This document shows, in pieces, positions 34,098 through 43,014 of a stretch of 64,000 bases of DNA. Where the stretch lies: positions 62,001 through 126,000 of the forward strand of contig JAIRVG010000060.1 in NCBI GenBank assembly GCA_031253995.1, given 5' to 3'. Origin of the DNA: Paucimonas sp. (GTDB lineage Bacteria > Pseudomonadota > Gammaproteobacteria > Pseudomonadales > Pseudomonadaceae). Both the position numbers and the translations under genes were made by a program. How positions within the stretch are numbered: the first letter of the stretch is position 1; every line of letters begins with the position of its first letter. Below the pieces are notes generated by a model that saw only the letters and a list, made by a program, of their open reading frames with translations, ran no database searches and was not told the DNA's origin.

Positions 34098-34976
34098 TCA
34101 ATTACCCCAAACCTTCTGCGCCCTGGGCGCCTCGGCAAGAATGGCACTCACCGCCTCCCCCACCTCTTCCACCCGCCACAACGCCCCCTTGTCCCGCGTA
34201 ACCCCGGTCCTCCAGCCATCCCCCAGCGAAATCCGCCCGCCCTGGCTCTCGAACACCTGACCGGTCACCGCTCCCGACAACCCGCTGCCCAGCCACACCA
34301 CCAGCGGCGCGACGTTCTCCGGCGCCCAGGCATCGAAGCTACCGTCCTCCGGACGCTTGACCACCTCCGGCATGGCGCTCTCGGTCATCGCCGTGCGCGC
34401 CGCCGGCGCCAGGGCATTGGCCGTCACGCCATAACGCGCCAGCTCCGCCGCCTGGACCAGGGTCAGCGAGGCAATCCCGCCCTTGGCCGCCGAGTAGTTG
34501 GACTGCCCGATCGAGCCCTGCAACCCCGCCCCCGAGCTGGTATTGATGATCCGCCCCGCCACCGGCGTGCCGGCCTTGGCCAGGTCGCGCCAGCGCCGGC
34601 CGAGGATGTTCGCCAGGCAGTAATGCCCCTTGAGGTGCACCCGCATCACCAGGTCCCAATCTTCCTCGGACAGGCTGATGAACATGCGATCACGCAGCAC
34701 CCCGGCATTGTTGACCAGCACATGTACCTCGCCGAACGCGGCCAGGGCGGCATCGACGATGCGCTGGGCGCTGTCCAGGGTGGTGATGTCGTCGCTGTTG
34801 GCGATGGCCCGGCCACCGCTGGCGACGATTTCCCCGGCGACGTCCGCCGCAGCTTCAGCGCGGATATCGTTGATGACGACATTGGCGCCCTCGGCCGCGA
34901 AGGCCAGGGCATAGGCGCGGCCGAGCCCGCCGCCGGCGCCGGTGATGATCACCGTCCGGCCATTACAGATAGGCAT
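34098..34976 (-). CDS. SDR, MFE-2/17beta-HSD4-type 3-hydroxyacyl-CoA dehydrogenase-like
   Basis: A 292-residue SDR with ITGAGGGLGRAYALAFAAEGA (11-31), NNAGVLRDRMF (89-99) and catalytic S148, Y161 and K165 in NTSSGAGLQGSIGQSNYSAAK. The RDRMF block and the C-terminal APENVAPLVVWLGS are typical of the peroxisomal multifunctional-enzyme type 2 dehydrogenase domain. It would oxidise a 3-hydroxyacyl-CoA in steroid beta-oxidation. It is the last gene of the HIP operon, 16 bp after the thiolase. The exact thioester is inferred. Confidence 0.8.
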   Translation of the reverse strand: MPICNGRTVIITGAGGGLGRAYALAFAAEGANVVINDIRAEAAADVAGEIVASGGRAIANSDDITTLDSAQRIVDAALAAFGEVHVLVNNAGVLRDRMFISLSEEDWDLVMRVHLKGHYCLANILGRRWRDLAKAGTPVAGRIINTSSGAGLQGSIGQSNYSAAKGGIASLTLVQAAELARYGVTANALAPAARTAMTESAMPEVVKRPEDGSFDAWAPENVAPLVVWLGSGLSGAVTGQVFESQGGRISLGDGWRTGVTRDKGALWRVEEVGEAVSAILAEAPRAQKVWGN

Positions 34977-34992
34977 TGCGTGACTCCTTGCT

Positions 34993-36144
34993 TCAAAGAC
35001 GTTCGATGATGGTGACGTTGGCCTGGCCGCCGCCTTCGCACATGGTCTGCAGTCCGTAGCGCCCGCCGCTGCATTCCAGCTCGTTGAGCAGCGTGGTCAT
35101 CAGCCGCGCACCGGTGGCCCCCAGCGGGTGGCCGAGGGCGATGGCGCCGCCATTGACGTTGGTGCGCGCCGGGTCGTAGTCCAGTTCCCTGGCCCAGGCC
35201 ATCACCACCGAGGCGAAGGCCTCGTTGATCTCGACCCGGTCGATGTCGTCCATGCGCATTCCGGCACGCTGCAAGGCGCGGCGGGTAGCGGCGATGGGCG
35301 CGGTGAGGTGCCAGATGGGGTCGTCGCCCAGCACCGTCAGGTGATGGATACGCGCCCGTGGCGTCAGGTCGTAGCGCTTGAGCGCCGCTTCCGAAACCAC
35401 CAGCAGCGCGGCCGAGGCATCGCAGGTCTGGCTGGACACTGCGGCGGTGATCGACGGGAACCGCGGGTCCACCGGTTGCAGCTCGGCCATCTTTTCCAGG
35501 CTGGTCTGGCGCGGGGTTTCGTCCTCGCCCAGCCCTTCGCAGACGACGATCTCCCGGGCGAAGCGCCCGCTTTCCCGAGCCGCCAGCGCACGCCGGTGGC
35601 TTTCCAGGGCGAACGCCTCCATCTGCTCGCGACTGATCTGCCAGTGATCGGCGATGCGCTGCGCGGCATAGAACTGGTCCACCGGCTGCGCGCCGAAACG
35701 CTGGCGCCACAGGCGGCTGCCGGAAAAAGGATCGGGGAAGCCCAGCGGCTGCCCGGCCAGCATCGCCGAGGAAATCGGGATGCGGGTCATGGTCTGCACC
35801 CCGCCCACCGCGACCACGTCCTGGGTCCCGCTCATCACCGCCTGGGCGGCGAAGTGCACGGCCTGCTGCGACGAGCCGCACTGGCGGTCCACCGTGGTGC
35901 CCGGCACCGTCAGCGGCAGGCCGGCGGCCAGCCAGCTGGTGCGGGCGATATCCCCGGCCTGGGCGCCGATGGTGTCGACGCAACCGAAGATCACGTCGTC
36001 GTAGTCCTCCGGGGGAATCCCATTGCGTTGCACCAGGGCCTTGAGCACCTGGGCGCCGAGGTCGATGGCATGGACCTCGGACAAGGCGCCCTTGCGCTTG
36101 CCGGTAGGGCTGCGCAGGGCGTCGACGATATAGGCCTCGGGCAT
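34993..36144 (-). CDS. Acetyl-CoA acyltransferase (thiolase), FadA6-like
   Basis: A 383-residue thiolase with nucleophile Cys89 in TTVDRQCGSSQQA, His near 339 in ALGHPLGATGAR and Cys near 369 in MCEGGGQAN, so it is fully catalytic. In the HIP pathway FadA6 (ScdF in Comamonas) cleaves a 3-oxoacyl-CoA formed after ring opening. Position beside an MFE-2 type SDR, an ACAD pair and IpdABC supports that role. It is 3 bp from the next gene, in a compact operon. Confidence 0.85.
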   Translation of the reverse strand: MPEAYIVDALRSPTGKRKGALSEVHAIDLGAQVLKALVQRNGIPPEDYDDVIFGCVDTIGAQAGDIARTSWLAAGLPLTVPGTTVDRQCGSSQQAVHFAAQAVMSGTQDVVAVGGVQTMTRIPISSAMLAGQPLGFPDPFSGSRLWRQRFGAQPVDQFYAAQRIADHWQISREQMEAFALESHRRALAARESGRFAREIVVCEGLGEDETPRQTSLEKMAELQPVDPRFPSITAAVSSQTCDASAALLVVSEAALKRYDLTPRARIHHLTVLGDDPIWHLTAPIAATRRALQRAGMRMDDIDRVEINEAFASVVMAWARELDYDPARTNVNGGAIALGHPLGATGARLMTTLLNELECSGGRYGLQTMCEGGGQANVTIIERL

Positions 36145-36147
36145 GGA

Positions 36148-37206
36148 TCAGTCCTCGAAGGTGTGGCCCGGCCCCAGCCGGGCACCGTCGGCGAACAGGT
36201 ACTCGCCGACACGGGATTTATGGAAACCACGGTCGCCCCAGGCCGCGTCCAGGGCCCAGGCGCGTTTCATGAACATCTGCAGGTCGACTTCCCAGGTGTA
36301 GCCCATGGCGCCATGCACCTGGATGCCCTTGCGCGCGGCGATCCAGCTGGCTTCACAGGCCGCCAGGCGCGCCTGGGAGACCCACAGCGAAGCCGAGGCA
36401 TCGCCCCGGGCCAGGCCGTGGGCGGCGCGGTACAGCACCGGCTTGGCCTGCTCGATGTGCCGGGCGACGTCGGCCAGGTGGTGCTTGACCGCCTGGAAGC
36501 TGCCGATCGGCTTGCCGAACTGCTTGCGCTGGGCCACGTAGTCCACCGACAGGTCGAGCATGCGCTGGGCCAGGCCCAGCAGTTGCCCGGCCACCGACAG
36601 CGCCCCGCGGTCCAGCAGTTGCGCCTGCAGCGCCCGGCCCTGCTCGCCACCGACCAGGAAGGTCGCCGCCGACGGCTGCCAGCTCACTCGGCCGAGGCGG
36701 CGCGAGGCGTCGATGCTGGTTCGCGTCTCGACGTCCACCGCTGCACGTGGCAGCAAATGGATCTGGTCGCCATGGGGCAGGATCAGCACTTCGGCCAGGT
36801 GGGCATCGCTGACCAGCGGATTGACCGGGTGACCGATGGCCAGGCGCAGGCTGCCCTCGGCGATACGCGGCAGCAAGCTGCTGCGCGCAGGATGATCGGG
36901 GGCCAGCCCGGCCAGCAGGCCGACGGCGACATAGGCGGTGTCGGCCAGGGAATCGGGAATCGCGTAGTAGCCCAGCTCCTGGGTCATCAGGGCCCAGGCC
37001 ACGTCGTCCATGCCCAGGCCGCCGTCCTCCTCGGGGATGGACAGCGCGGTGAGGCCCTGGGCGGCGATCTTGTTGCGCAGGTCCGGCGAGCGGCCGGCGT
37101 CGGTTTCCCAGATCTCGCGGAGCATCTCCGGTGCCGCCTCGGTCATCAGGAAGCGGCTGATGGCCTCGCGGAAGGCGAGCTGGTCATCGTTGAAAGTGAA
37201 GTCCAT
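36148..37206 (-). CDS. Acyl-CoA dehydrogenase, non-catalytic-type subunit (HIP operon)
   Basis: A 352-residue ACAD-fold protein. QFGKPIGSFQAVKHHLADVA and IQVHGAMGYTWEVDLQMFMKRAW are conserved. The catalytic position reads QLLDRGALSVAGQLLG, lacking Glu, as in the other small subunits. The middle beta domain is short and divergent. It lies 9 bp downstream of a catalytic-type ACAD, its likely partner. Together they resemble the ScdC1/ScdC2 or FadE31/32-type dehydrogenases of HIP degradation. Confidence 0.82.
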   Translation of the reverse strand: MDFTFNDDQLAFREAISRFLMTEAAPEMLREIWETDAGRSPDLRNKIAAQGLTALSIPEEDGGLGMDDVAWALMTQELGYYAIPDSLADTAYVAVGLLAGLAPDHPARSSLLPRIAEGSLRLAIGHPVNPLVSDAHLAEVLILPHGDQIHLLPRAAVDVETRTSIDASRRLGRVSWQPSAATFLVGGEQGRALQAQLLDRGALSVAGQLLGLAQRMLDLSVDYVAQRKQFGKPIGSFQAVKHHLADVARHIEQAKPVLYRAAHGLARGDASASLWVSQARLAACEASWIAARKGIQVHGAMGYTWEVDLQMFMKRAWALDAAWGDRGFHKSRVGEYLFADGARLGPGHTFED

Positions 37207-37215
37207 GGCCGCTCC

Positions 37216-38361
37216 TTACTTCGGCAGGCCGAGCATGCGCTCGGCGATGATGTTGCGCTGGATCTCGTTGGTGCCGGCGTAGATCGGCCCGGACTGGGCG
37301 AACAGGAAGCCCTCCAGCCAGCCGCCCGGCGTGTCGCGCAGCTCGCCACGGGCGCCCAGCAGGCGCATGGCGGTCTCGTGCATCTTCAGGTCGAGTTCGG
37401 ACCAGATGATCTTGTTGATGCTCGACTCGGCGCCGATCTGCTCGCCACGGCCCAGGCGGCCGACAGTGTGGTAGGCGGACAGGGCGTAGGCCTCGGCGCC
37501 CATCCAGCAGTCCATGACCGCGTCGCCCAGGCTCGGGTCGCGTTCGGCGGCCTCAGGCTCGGCCTTGAACAGTTCCACCAGCTTGCGCGCGGTGTGCTGG
37601 AAGCGTGCCGGCGAGCGCAGCAGCAGGCCGCGCTCGAAGCCGGCGGTGGCCATCGCCACGTGCCAGCCCTGCCCTTCGGCACCGATCAGGTTGCCCACCG
37701 GCACGCGCACGTCGTCGAAGAACACTTCGGCGAAGGCGTCCTTGCCGTTCAGCGCCTTGATCGGGCGGATGTTCACCCCGGGGGCGTCCAGCGGCACCAT
37801 CAGGAACGACAGGCCGTGGTGGCGGGTGGAGCCGGGTTCGCTGCGGAACAGGCCGAACAGCCAGTCGGCGAAGATGGCCCGGGTGGACCAGGTCTTCTGG
37901 CCGTTGATCACGTAGTGATCGCCGTCGCGCACCGCCTTGCTGGTGATGGCGGCCATGTCCGAGCCGGCGTTGGGTTCGGACCAGCCTTGCGCCCACATGT
38001 CGATGCTGGCGGCCATGCGTGGCAGGAAGTGCTTTTTCTGGGCTTCGGTGCCGAATTCCATCAGGGTCGGGCCGAGCAGCAGCTGGCCGTTCTGGTTGAC
38101 CCGCATCGGCGCACCGGCGCCGTAGTATTCCTCTTCGAAGATCAGCCACTCGATCAGGTCGCAGCCGCGCCCGCCGAGGTCCGCCGGCCACATGACCATG
38201 GACCAGCGGCTGTCGAAGAGTTTCGCTTCCCAGGCGCGGTGCTGCTCGAAGCCCTCGCGGGTGTCGTAGCTGGCCAGCGGCTCGCGTGGCAGGTTGTCCG
38301 CCAGCCAGGCCCGGACTTCGGCGCGGAAGGCTTGTTGCTTGGGGGTATAGGTCAGTTGCAT
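37216..38361 (-). CDS. Acyl-CoA dehydrogenase, catalytic-type subunit (HIP operon)
   Basis: A 381-residue ACAD: MWAQGWSEPNAGSDMAAI and NGQKTWSTRAIFADW, with Glu243 in TAGFERGLL at the IVD-type base position. The C-terminus reads IYAGTNEIQRNIIAERMLG, Ala replacing the medium-chain Glu. The ATG at 38361 has GAGGG upstream; further upstream codons derive from a REP pair and are rejected. The downstream partner has no Glu, supporting a heterotetramer. Confidence 0.84.
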   Translation of the reverse strand: MQLTYTPKQQAFRAEVRAWLADNLPREPLASYDTREGFEQHRAWEAKLFDSRWSMVMWPADLGGRGCDLIEWLIFEEEYYGAGAPMRVNQNGQLLLGPTLMEFGTEAQKKHFLPRMAASIDMWAQGWSEPNAGSDMAAITSKAVRDGDHYVINGQKTWSTRAIFADWLFGLFRSEPGSTRHHGLSFLMVPLDAPGVNIRPIKALNGKDAFAEVFFDDVRVPVGNLIGAEGQGWHVAMATAGFERGLLLRSPARFQHTARKLVELFKAEPEAAERDPSLGDAVMDCWMGAEAYALSAYHTVGRLGRGEQIGAESSINKIIWSELDLKMHETAMRLLGARGELRDTPGGWLEGFLFAQSGPIYAGTNEIQRNIIAERMLGLPK

Positions 38362-38425
38362 GGCGCCCTCTTGGACCAAAACTTGACTAACAGATGGTTC
38401 GACGCGATCCCCTGTGCCCCGCGGA

Positions 38426-38503
38426 CCCTGTGGGAGCGGGTTTACCCGCGATGACATCGGTGAATTCACCCTCGCAATCGCGGGTGAACCCGCTCCCACA
38501 GGG
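38426..38503. repeat. REP pair (inverted), P. putida type
   Basis: CCCTGTGGGAGCGGGTTTACC and the complement GGTGAACCCGCTCCCACAGGG enclose a short loop with CGCGATGACATCGG. It divides the HIP operon between the crotonase and the ACAD pair, so mRNA levels of the two halves may differ. Confidence 0.88.
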
Positions 38504-38523
38504 TTCGCGGTGCACTCTGGGAA

Positions 38524-39276
38524 TCAGAACTTCGCTTCGCGTTTCTCGACGAAGGCCCGCCGCGTTTCCGCCGAGTCCGGGCTGGTGTACGCCTGCAGGG
38601 TGAAGCCTTGCTCCCAGCGGTACTTGTCTTCCAGGTTGCCGTCCTCGATGCCGTTGAGTGCCTCCTTGGCAATGCGGATCATCCCCGGGCTCTTCGCCGC
38701 GATGCGCGCAGCGATGTCCAGGGCGGTCTCGCGCAGTTGCTCCTTGCTCACCAGGCGCTCGATGAAGCCGTATTGCATGGCCTCCCGAGCCCCGATCCTT
38801 TCCCCGGTAAAGAACAGGTAGCGCACCTTCTGCACCGGGAACAGGCGCTGCAGATGCGCACCGCCGCCCATGGCCCCACGATCCACTTCCGGCAGGGCAA
38901 AGGTGGCGCACTCGGCGGCGACCACGATGTCCGCCGCCCCCGTGATGCCGATGCCACCGCCGAGAACGAAGCCGTGCACCGCGACGATCACCGGCACCGG
39001 GCAGCGGTGCACCGCCTTGAAGGTGTTGTAGTTGCCGGCATTGACCTCGACGATGCGCTCGGGGTGGGCGTCCAGTTCCTTGATATCCACGCCGGCACAG
39101 AAGCCACGGCCTTCGGCCCGAATGACGATGACGCGAACCTCGGGGTTGGCGCCGAGGCTGTCGATCTCGCGGGCCAGGGCCTGCCACTCCTGGCTGTCGA
39201 GGGCGTTGACCGGGGGTTTGGCGATCACCAGTTCGGCGATCCCCTGCTCTAGTTGCGTGCTGAATGCCTGGCTCAC
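38524..39276 (-). CDS. Enoyl-CoA hydratase/isomerase (crotonase family)
   Basis: A 250-residue crotonase: oxyanion hole GRGFCAGVDIKELDAH, second hole HGFVLGGGIGITGAADIVVA and LPEVDRGAMGGGAHLQRL. The second catalytic Glu of classical hydratases falls in PEVDRG; the first position is not Glu (GGIGITGAAD), so it may be an isomerase or unusual hydratase. A GTG start at 39276 overlaps the stop of the upstream ipdC-like gene, with GGAGAAG upstream. By order it could be the ScdD/EchA13-type hydratase of the HIP side chain. Confidence 0.75.
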   Translation of the reverse strand: MSQAFSTQLEQGIAELVIAKPPVNALDSQEWQALAREIDSLGANPEVRVIVIRAEGRGFCAGVDIKELDAHPERIVEVNAGNYNTFKAVHRCPVPVIVAVHGFVLGGGIGITGAADIVVAAECATFALPEVDRGAMGGGAHLQRLFPVQKVRYLFFTGERIGAREAMQYGFIERLVSKEQLRETALDIAARIAAKSPGMIRIAKEALNGIEDGNLEDKYRWEQGFTLQAYTSPDSAETRRAFVEKREAKF

Positions 39277-40376
39277 AGGGCTTCTCCAAGAGGAACGGAA
39301 TAGGGAACGCCACGGCGCGCAGCCAGGGCGTCGAGGCACTGCTCGGCCTCGCGGGCGATGCCTTCGATCACCTGCTGGCAACTGAGCAGTTCGCCGATGG
39401 CCGCGGCCACCTGGCCACTGGGCAGGATCCCTTCGTCGGGTCGCCCGTCGACCATGGAACGCTGCAGCAGCACCGGCTGGTTGGCCGCCATGACCACCTG
39501 GGACAAGGCCGACGGGTCTTCCCGCAGCGAGCGCAGGAACACCCCGGCCATATGCCCCAGGCTCATGCCGGTGTGCTGTTTCCACTGCCAGGCGCTGCCC
39601 AGGGCGATGCGCAGGCGGCCGAAGGGGCCGGCCTGTTCCAGGCGGTTGATGAAGGGGTTGTCGATCATGCGGTGGCGCATGCCGTCCACCGCCGTGGTGA
39701 CCCGCACCTGTTGCGGGTCGTTGACCTTCAGGTAGCGCTCAAGGGTCGCGGCCGGGGTCGGCGATTCCCTGGTCATCAGGAAGCGCGTGCCCATGGCGAT
39801 CCCGGCGGCGCCAGCGGCCAGCGCCGAGGCCAGGCCACGGCCGCTGGAGAACCCGCCGGCGGCGATTACCGGCACGCCCACGGCGCCGAGCACCTGGGGC
39901 AGCAGGATCGAGCTGGGTACGCCACCGGTATGGCCGCCGCCCTCGCCGCCCTGGATGGTGATCAGGTCGGCACCCAGTTCCTGGGCCTTGATCGCATGCT
40001 TGAGCGCTCCCACCGTGGGAATGCACAGGACGTTGGCCGCCTTGAAGCGGGCGATGGTCGCCTTGTCGGGCCCACGGCCGTAGCTCACCGCACGCAGGCG
40101 ATAGGCGATGGCCAGGTCGACGCACTGCGCGGCGTTGTCCTGGAACATATGGAAATTGAGGCCGAAGTTGCTGCCGCCGGTGGCGTCGATCACCTTGCGG
40201 ATCTCGCCTTCCAGCTCATGGGCGGCGATGGTCGCCCCGGCCAGGAAGCCGAAGCCGCCGGCACGGGTGGTGGCGATCACCAGGTTGGCGTCGGCGACCC
40301 AGCCCATGGCGGTCTGCACGATGGGGTAGCGGCAGCCCAGGGCTTCGGTCAATGGCGTATGCAACCAGCCGCTCAT
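39273..40376 (-). CDS. ipdC: IpdC-like flavin oxidoreductase (nitronate monooxygenase/2-NPD family)
   Basis: A 367-residue TIM-barrel flavoprotein of the nitronate monooxygenase family. It has PIVQTAMGWVADANLVIATTRAGGFGFL at the N-terminus and the FMN phosphate region IQGGEGGGHTGG, IAAGGFSSGRGLASALAAGAAGIAMGTRFL. In mycobacteria and Comamonas (ScdK) such a protein, IpdC, oxidises the ring-C/D CoA thioester before hydrolytic ring opening. Here it is embedded between two crotonases, IpdB and IpdA, with 4-nt overlaps on both sides, which makes the IpdC role likely. Confidence 0.82.
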   Translation of the reverse strand: MSGWLHTPLTEALGCRYPIVQTAMGWVADANLVIATTRAGGFGFLAGATIAAHELEGEIRKVIDATGGSNFGLNFHMFQDNAAQCVDLAIAYRLRAVSYGRGPDKATIARFKAANVLCIPTVGALKHAIKAQELGADLITIQGGEGGGHTGGVPSSILLPQVLGAVGVPVIAAGGFSSGRGLASALAAGAAGIAMGTRFLMTRESPTPAATLERYLKVNDPQQVRVTTAVDGMRHRMIDNPFINRLEQAGPFGRLRIALGSAWQWKQHTGMSLGHMAGVFLRSLREDPSALSQVVMAANQPVLLQRSMVDGRPDEGILPSGQVAAAIGELLSCQQVIEGIAREAEQCLDALAARRGVPYSVPLGEAL

Positions 40377-41284
40377 GCGCCCTCGCCTCCTGCCGCCTGC
40401 TTGTTGGCCCGGGCCATGCCCCTGGCATCGAAGCCGCCGAGCTTGTCGCCGGACAGCAGTTCGTTATGGGCATGGGCGAAGTGGTGCCAGGCAAAGGCCG
40501 CGTCCATGGCGCTGCGCTTGCCCTGCAGGTCCTCGACATGGTTGATCGCCTGCTTGGTCAGGGCCAGGCCCATGCGCGGCTGGCGGGCAATGCTGGCGGC
40601 CATGGCATAGGTGGCGCTTTCCAGTTCCTCGCGGGGCACCACGCGGTTGAGCATGCCCATCTGGTAGGCGCGCTCGGCGCTCATGCGCTCGCCGCAGAAG
40701 AGGAATTCCTTGGCGATGCGCGGGTGGAGTTCATAGGGGTGGGCGAAGTATTCCACCCCCGGAATGCCCATGCGCACCACCGGGTCCTGGAAGAAGGCAT
40801 CGTCGCTGGCGACGATCAGGTCGCAGACCCAGGCCAGCATCAGCCCGCCGGCGACACAGGCGCCGTGGACCATGGCGATGGTCGGCTTGGGCAGCTCGCG
40901 CCAGCGCCGGCACATGCCCAGGTAGACCTCCTGCTCGCGGGCGTACAGCTGCTCGCCGCCGGGCTTGTTGGTGTGGTCCCACCACAGGTGGGCACGCTCG
41001 AAAGGCTTGTCGATGTCGCGGCCCGGCGTGCCGATATCGTGGCCCGCCGAGAAGTGCCGGCCGGCGCCGCGCAGGACGATGACCTTCACCGCGTCGTCGT
41101 CCACCGCCCGGCGCAGGGCGGCATCCAGGGCGTAGGTCATCTGCGAGTTCTGCGCGTTGTTGAAGTTGGGCCGGTTCAGGGTGACGCTGGCGATGCCCTC
41201 GGCGACGCTGTAGAGCACCGGCGTGTCGGTCTCGTAGGCCGACTTGTCCTCGCGGACGATGAATTCGCTGTCGCGGTTGTGCAT
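40373..41284 (-). CDS. echA20: EchA20-like crotonase, ring hydrolase of HIP degradation
   Basis: A 303-residue crotonase longer than hydratases. It has AGRHFSAGHDIGTPGRDIDKPFERAHLWWDHTN (GHDIG hole), GACVAGGLMLAWVCDLIVASDDAFFQDP and GIPGVEYFAHPYELHPRIAKEFLF. The long insertion after GHDIG and the C-terminal HFAHAHNELLSGDK match EchA20/ScdY proteins. These hydrolyse the five-membered ring of HIEC-CoA to give COCHEA-CoA. It overlaps ipdC by 4 nt and lies 16 bp from ipdB, the next enzyme of the pathway. Confidence 0.8.
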   Translation of the reverse strand: MHNRDSEFIVREDKSAYETDTPVLYSVAEGIASVTLNRPNFNNAQNSQMTYALDAALRRAVDDDAVKVIVLRGAGRHFSAGHDIGTPGRDIDKPFERAHLWWDHTNKPGGEQLYAREQEVYLGMCRRWRELPKPTIAMVHGACVAGGLMLAWVCDLIVASDDAFFQDPVVRMGIPGVEYFAHPYELHPRIAKEFLFCGERMSAERAYQMGMLNRVVPREELESATYAMAASIARQPRMGLALTKQAINHVEDLQGKRSAMDAAFAWHHFAHAHNELLSGDKLGGFDARGMARANKQAAGGEGA

Positions 41285-41300
41285 GGTCGCGGTCCTTGGC

Positions 41301-42098
41301 TCAGGCGGCACGGATGCCGGGCGGGTTGCCCTTCAGCGCGCTGGCGCGCAGGCCGTGGGGATCGAGGCGGCGGATGATGTCCAGCTGTTCGGCGGTCGGA
41401 TGCGCGGTCTCGCCCAGCCCGTGCGCCTTGAGCAGCGGGAAGCCGGTGTTGTCCTGCACCTGCTCGAAGCTCACGCCTGGGTGCAGGCTGCGTACCCGGG
41501 CGGCGCGGTCGGGGCCGTCGTAGTCCATGACGCAGAGGTCGGTTACCACCCGGCGGATATCCATCAGGTCGCGGCGCGCGCCTTGCGGCCAGCGCTCGGC
41601 CTTGAAGCCGACGCCGGAGACCATGTCCACCTCGCCGCTGACGAACACACGGGTGTTGTGGCTGGGCACGAAGAACGAATTGAGATGGTTGATGCTGTTG
41701 CCCGGCAGGCCGCGCACGCCGAGGATCGCGGTCCTGGGCTTGTGGTAGTCGCCGACGCAGGACAGGTTGGTCTGGCCCCAGCGGTCGACCTGGGTCGGGC
41801 CGATCATGGCGTGGCGACGCCCGCCCCAGACGCATTCGAAGACCCGTTCGAAGGACATGTAGCCGGAATAGCGCGGCTCGAAATCGCCGCGTGGGCCCAG
41901 CGGGATTGGCTCTTCGACCAGGAAGGCCTCGCTGTCGGTCATCAGCAGTTCCGGGCTGTGGGTCAGCTTGGCCAGGCTTGCGCCCAGGCGCGGGATCACC
42001 CCGAGGCCCGAGGCGATGACCTCGCCATTGCCGCGCCAGGCCTCGGAGGCGGCGGCGATCAGCAGTTCGGCGAGGGTGAAATCACAGGATGCGGACAT
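41301..42098 (-). CDS. ipdB: IpdB-like CoA-transferase-fold hydrolase subunit
   Basis: A 265-residue protein of the class I CoA-transferase beta type: LLIAAASEAWRGNGEVIASGLGVIPRLGASLA, LPGNSINHLNSFFVPSHNTRVFVSGEVDM and RVVTDLCVMDYD. IpdA-IpdB is a CoA-transferase-like enzyme that instead hydrolyses ring C of COCHEA-CoA. The ATG at 42098 follows GAGGAAAG; an earlier in-frame ATG would lie inside ipdA. It is 37 bp downstream of ipdA, with echA20 following. Confidence 0.85.
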   Translation of the reverse strand: MSASCDFTLAELLIAAASEAWRGNGEVIASGLGVIPRLGASLAKLTHSPELLMTDSEAFLVEEPIPLGPRGDFEPRYSGYMSFERVFECVWGGRRHAMIGPTQVDRWGQTNLSCVGDYHKPRTAILGVRGLPGNSINHLNSFFVPSHNTRVFVSGEVDMVSGVGFKAERWPQGARRDLMDIRRVVTDLCVMDYDGPDRAARVRSLHPGVSFEQVQDNTGFPLLKAHGLGETAHPTAEQLDIIRRLDPHGLRASALKGNPPGIRAA

Positions 42099-42135
42099 TC
42101 TTCTTTCCTCATGAATCATTTGGGCTGCGGCGCGC

Positions 42136-43011
42136 TTAGAACACGGGCAGGGGCAGCGAGGCCATGCGTGCCGGGCCGCCGTTCTGCGCCTGGTACGCCG
42201 CTTCGCCGCCGGCCACGTAGGTCTCGACGTACTGCTGCCAGCCCCCTTCCTCGCCAGCACTGGCGACATAGCGCTTCAGGTGCTCCAGGTCCCAACCGTA
42301 ATCGCTCGGACACGAGGTTGGATGCGCCCCCAGCGGCGCATGCACCACGCCGGTCACCAGGTAGCGCTCGAAGGTGTTGAAACGCGCCAGATCGGCGGTC
42401 AATGCCAGGCGATCCTCGATTTCCTCGCAGGACACGAAGCATTCCTTCGCCGCACGGGCGAACAGGTGATCGAAGTACGGATCGGGACCGGTCACCAGGC
42501 AGTTGCCCAGGCGGTCGGCGACATTGACGTGCAGGAACGCCACGTCTAGGTTCAGCGCCGGCATCGCCAGCAGCACCTCGCCGTCGTCATACGGCGAACG
42601 GATTTCCTTGACCTGCGGGTTGAGCCGAGCCACATCGGTGGCCAGCCCGCAACGGGTCGGCAGGAACGGCAGGCGCATGCCGGCGGCACGCAGGCCCCAT
42701 TGGAACATGCCTTCGTCCAGCTCCATCAGTTCCAGCTCGCCGGCCTCCCGGGCCTTGCGGTAGTACGGCTCCAGCGGAATCGCATCGAGGGTGGCGAAGC
42801 CGAACACCAGCTTGCGCACCTTGCCGGCAGCGCAGAGCATGCCGACTTCCGGGCCGCCATAGGCGACCACGGTCAGGTCCTTGACCTCCGAGCGAAGGAT
42901 CTCGCGGACGATCGCCATCGGCTTGCGCCGCGGGCCCCAGCCACCGAAACCGATGGTCATGCCGTCGCGCAGGCGGGCCACCGCCTCGGTGGCGGTCAGT
43001 TGCTTGTTCAT
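42136..43011 (-). CDS. ipdA: IpdA-like CoA-transferase-fold hydrolase subunit
   Basis: A 291-residue class I CoA-transferase alpha-type protein: RDGMTIGFGGWGPRRKPMAIVREIL (the GFGGWG loop), PALNLDVAFLHVNVADRLGNCLVTGPDPYFDHLFARAAKE and FVSCEEIED. The CEE segment is where family members place an acidic catalytic residue. It pairs with IpdB to hydrolyse COCHEA-CoA, opening the last ring of the steroid nucleus. It lies 3 bp from the upstream hsaC-like gene. Confidence 0.86.
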   Translation of the reverse strand: MNKQLTATEAVARLRDGMTIGFGGWGPRRKPMAIVREILRSEVKDLTVVAYGGPEVGMLCAAGKVRKLVFGFATLDAIPLEPYYRKAREAGELELMELDEGMFQWGLRAAGMRLPFLPTRCGLATDVARLNPQVKEIRSPYDDGEVLLAMPALNLDVAFLHVNVADRLGNCLVTGPDPYFDHLFARAAKECFVSCEEIEDRLALTADLARFNTFERYLVTGVVHAPLGAHPTSCPSDYGWDLEHLKRYVASAGEEGGWQQYVETYVAGGEAAYQAQNGGPARMASLPLPVF

Positions 43012-43014
43012 GGT

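Noticed and set aside
15381..38503. Repeated 30-bp palindromes that might suggest a CRISPR array
   Set aside because: They occur singly as inverted pairs in separate intergenic spaces, without regular spacers or cas genes. They are Pseudomonas REP elements.
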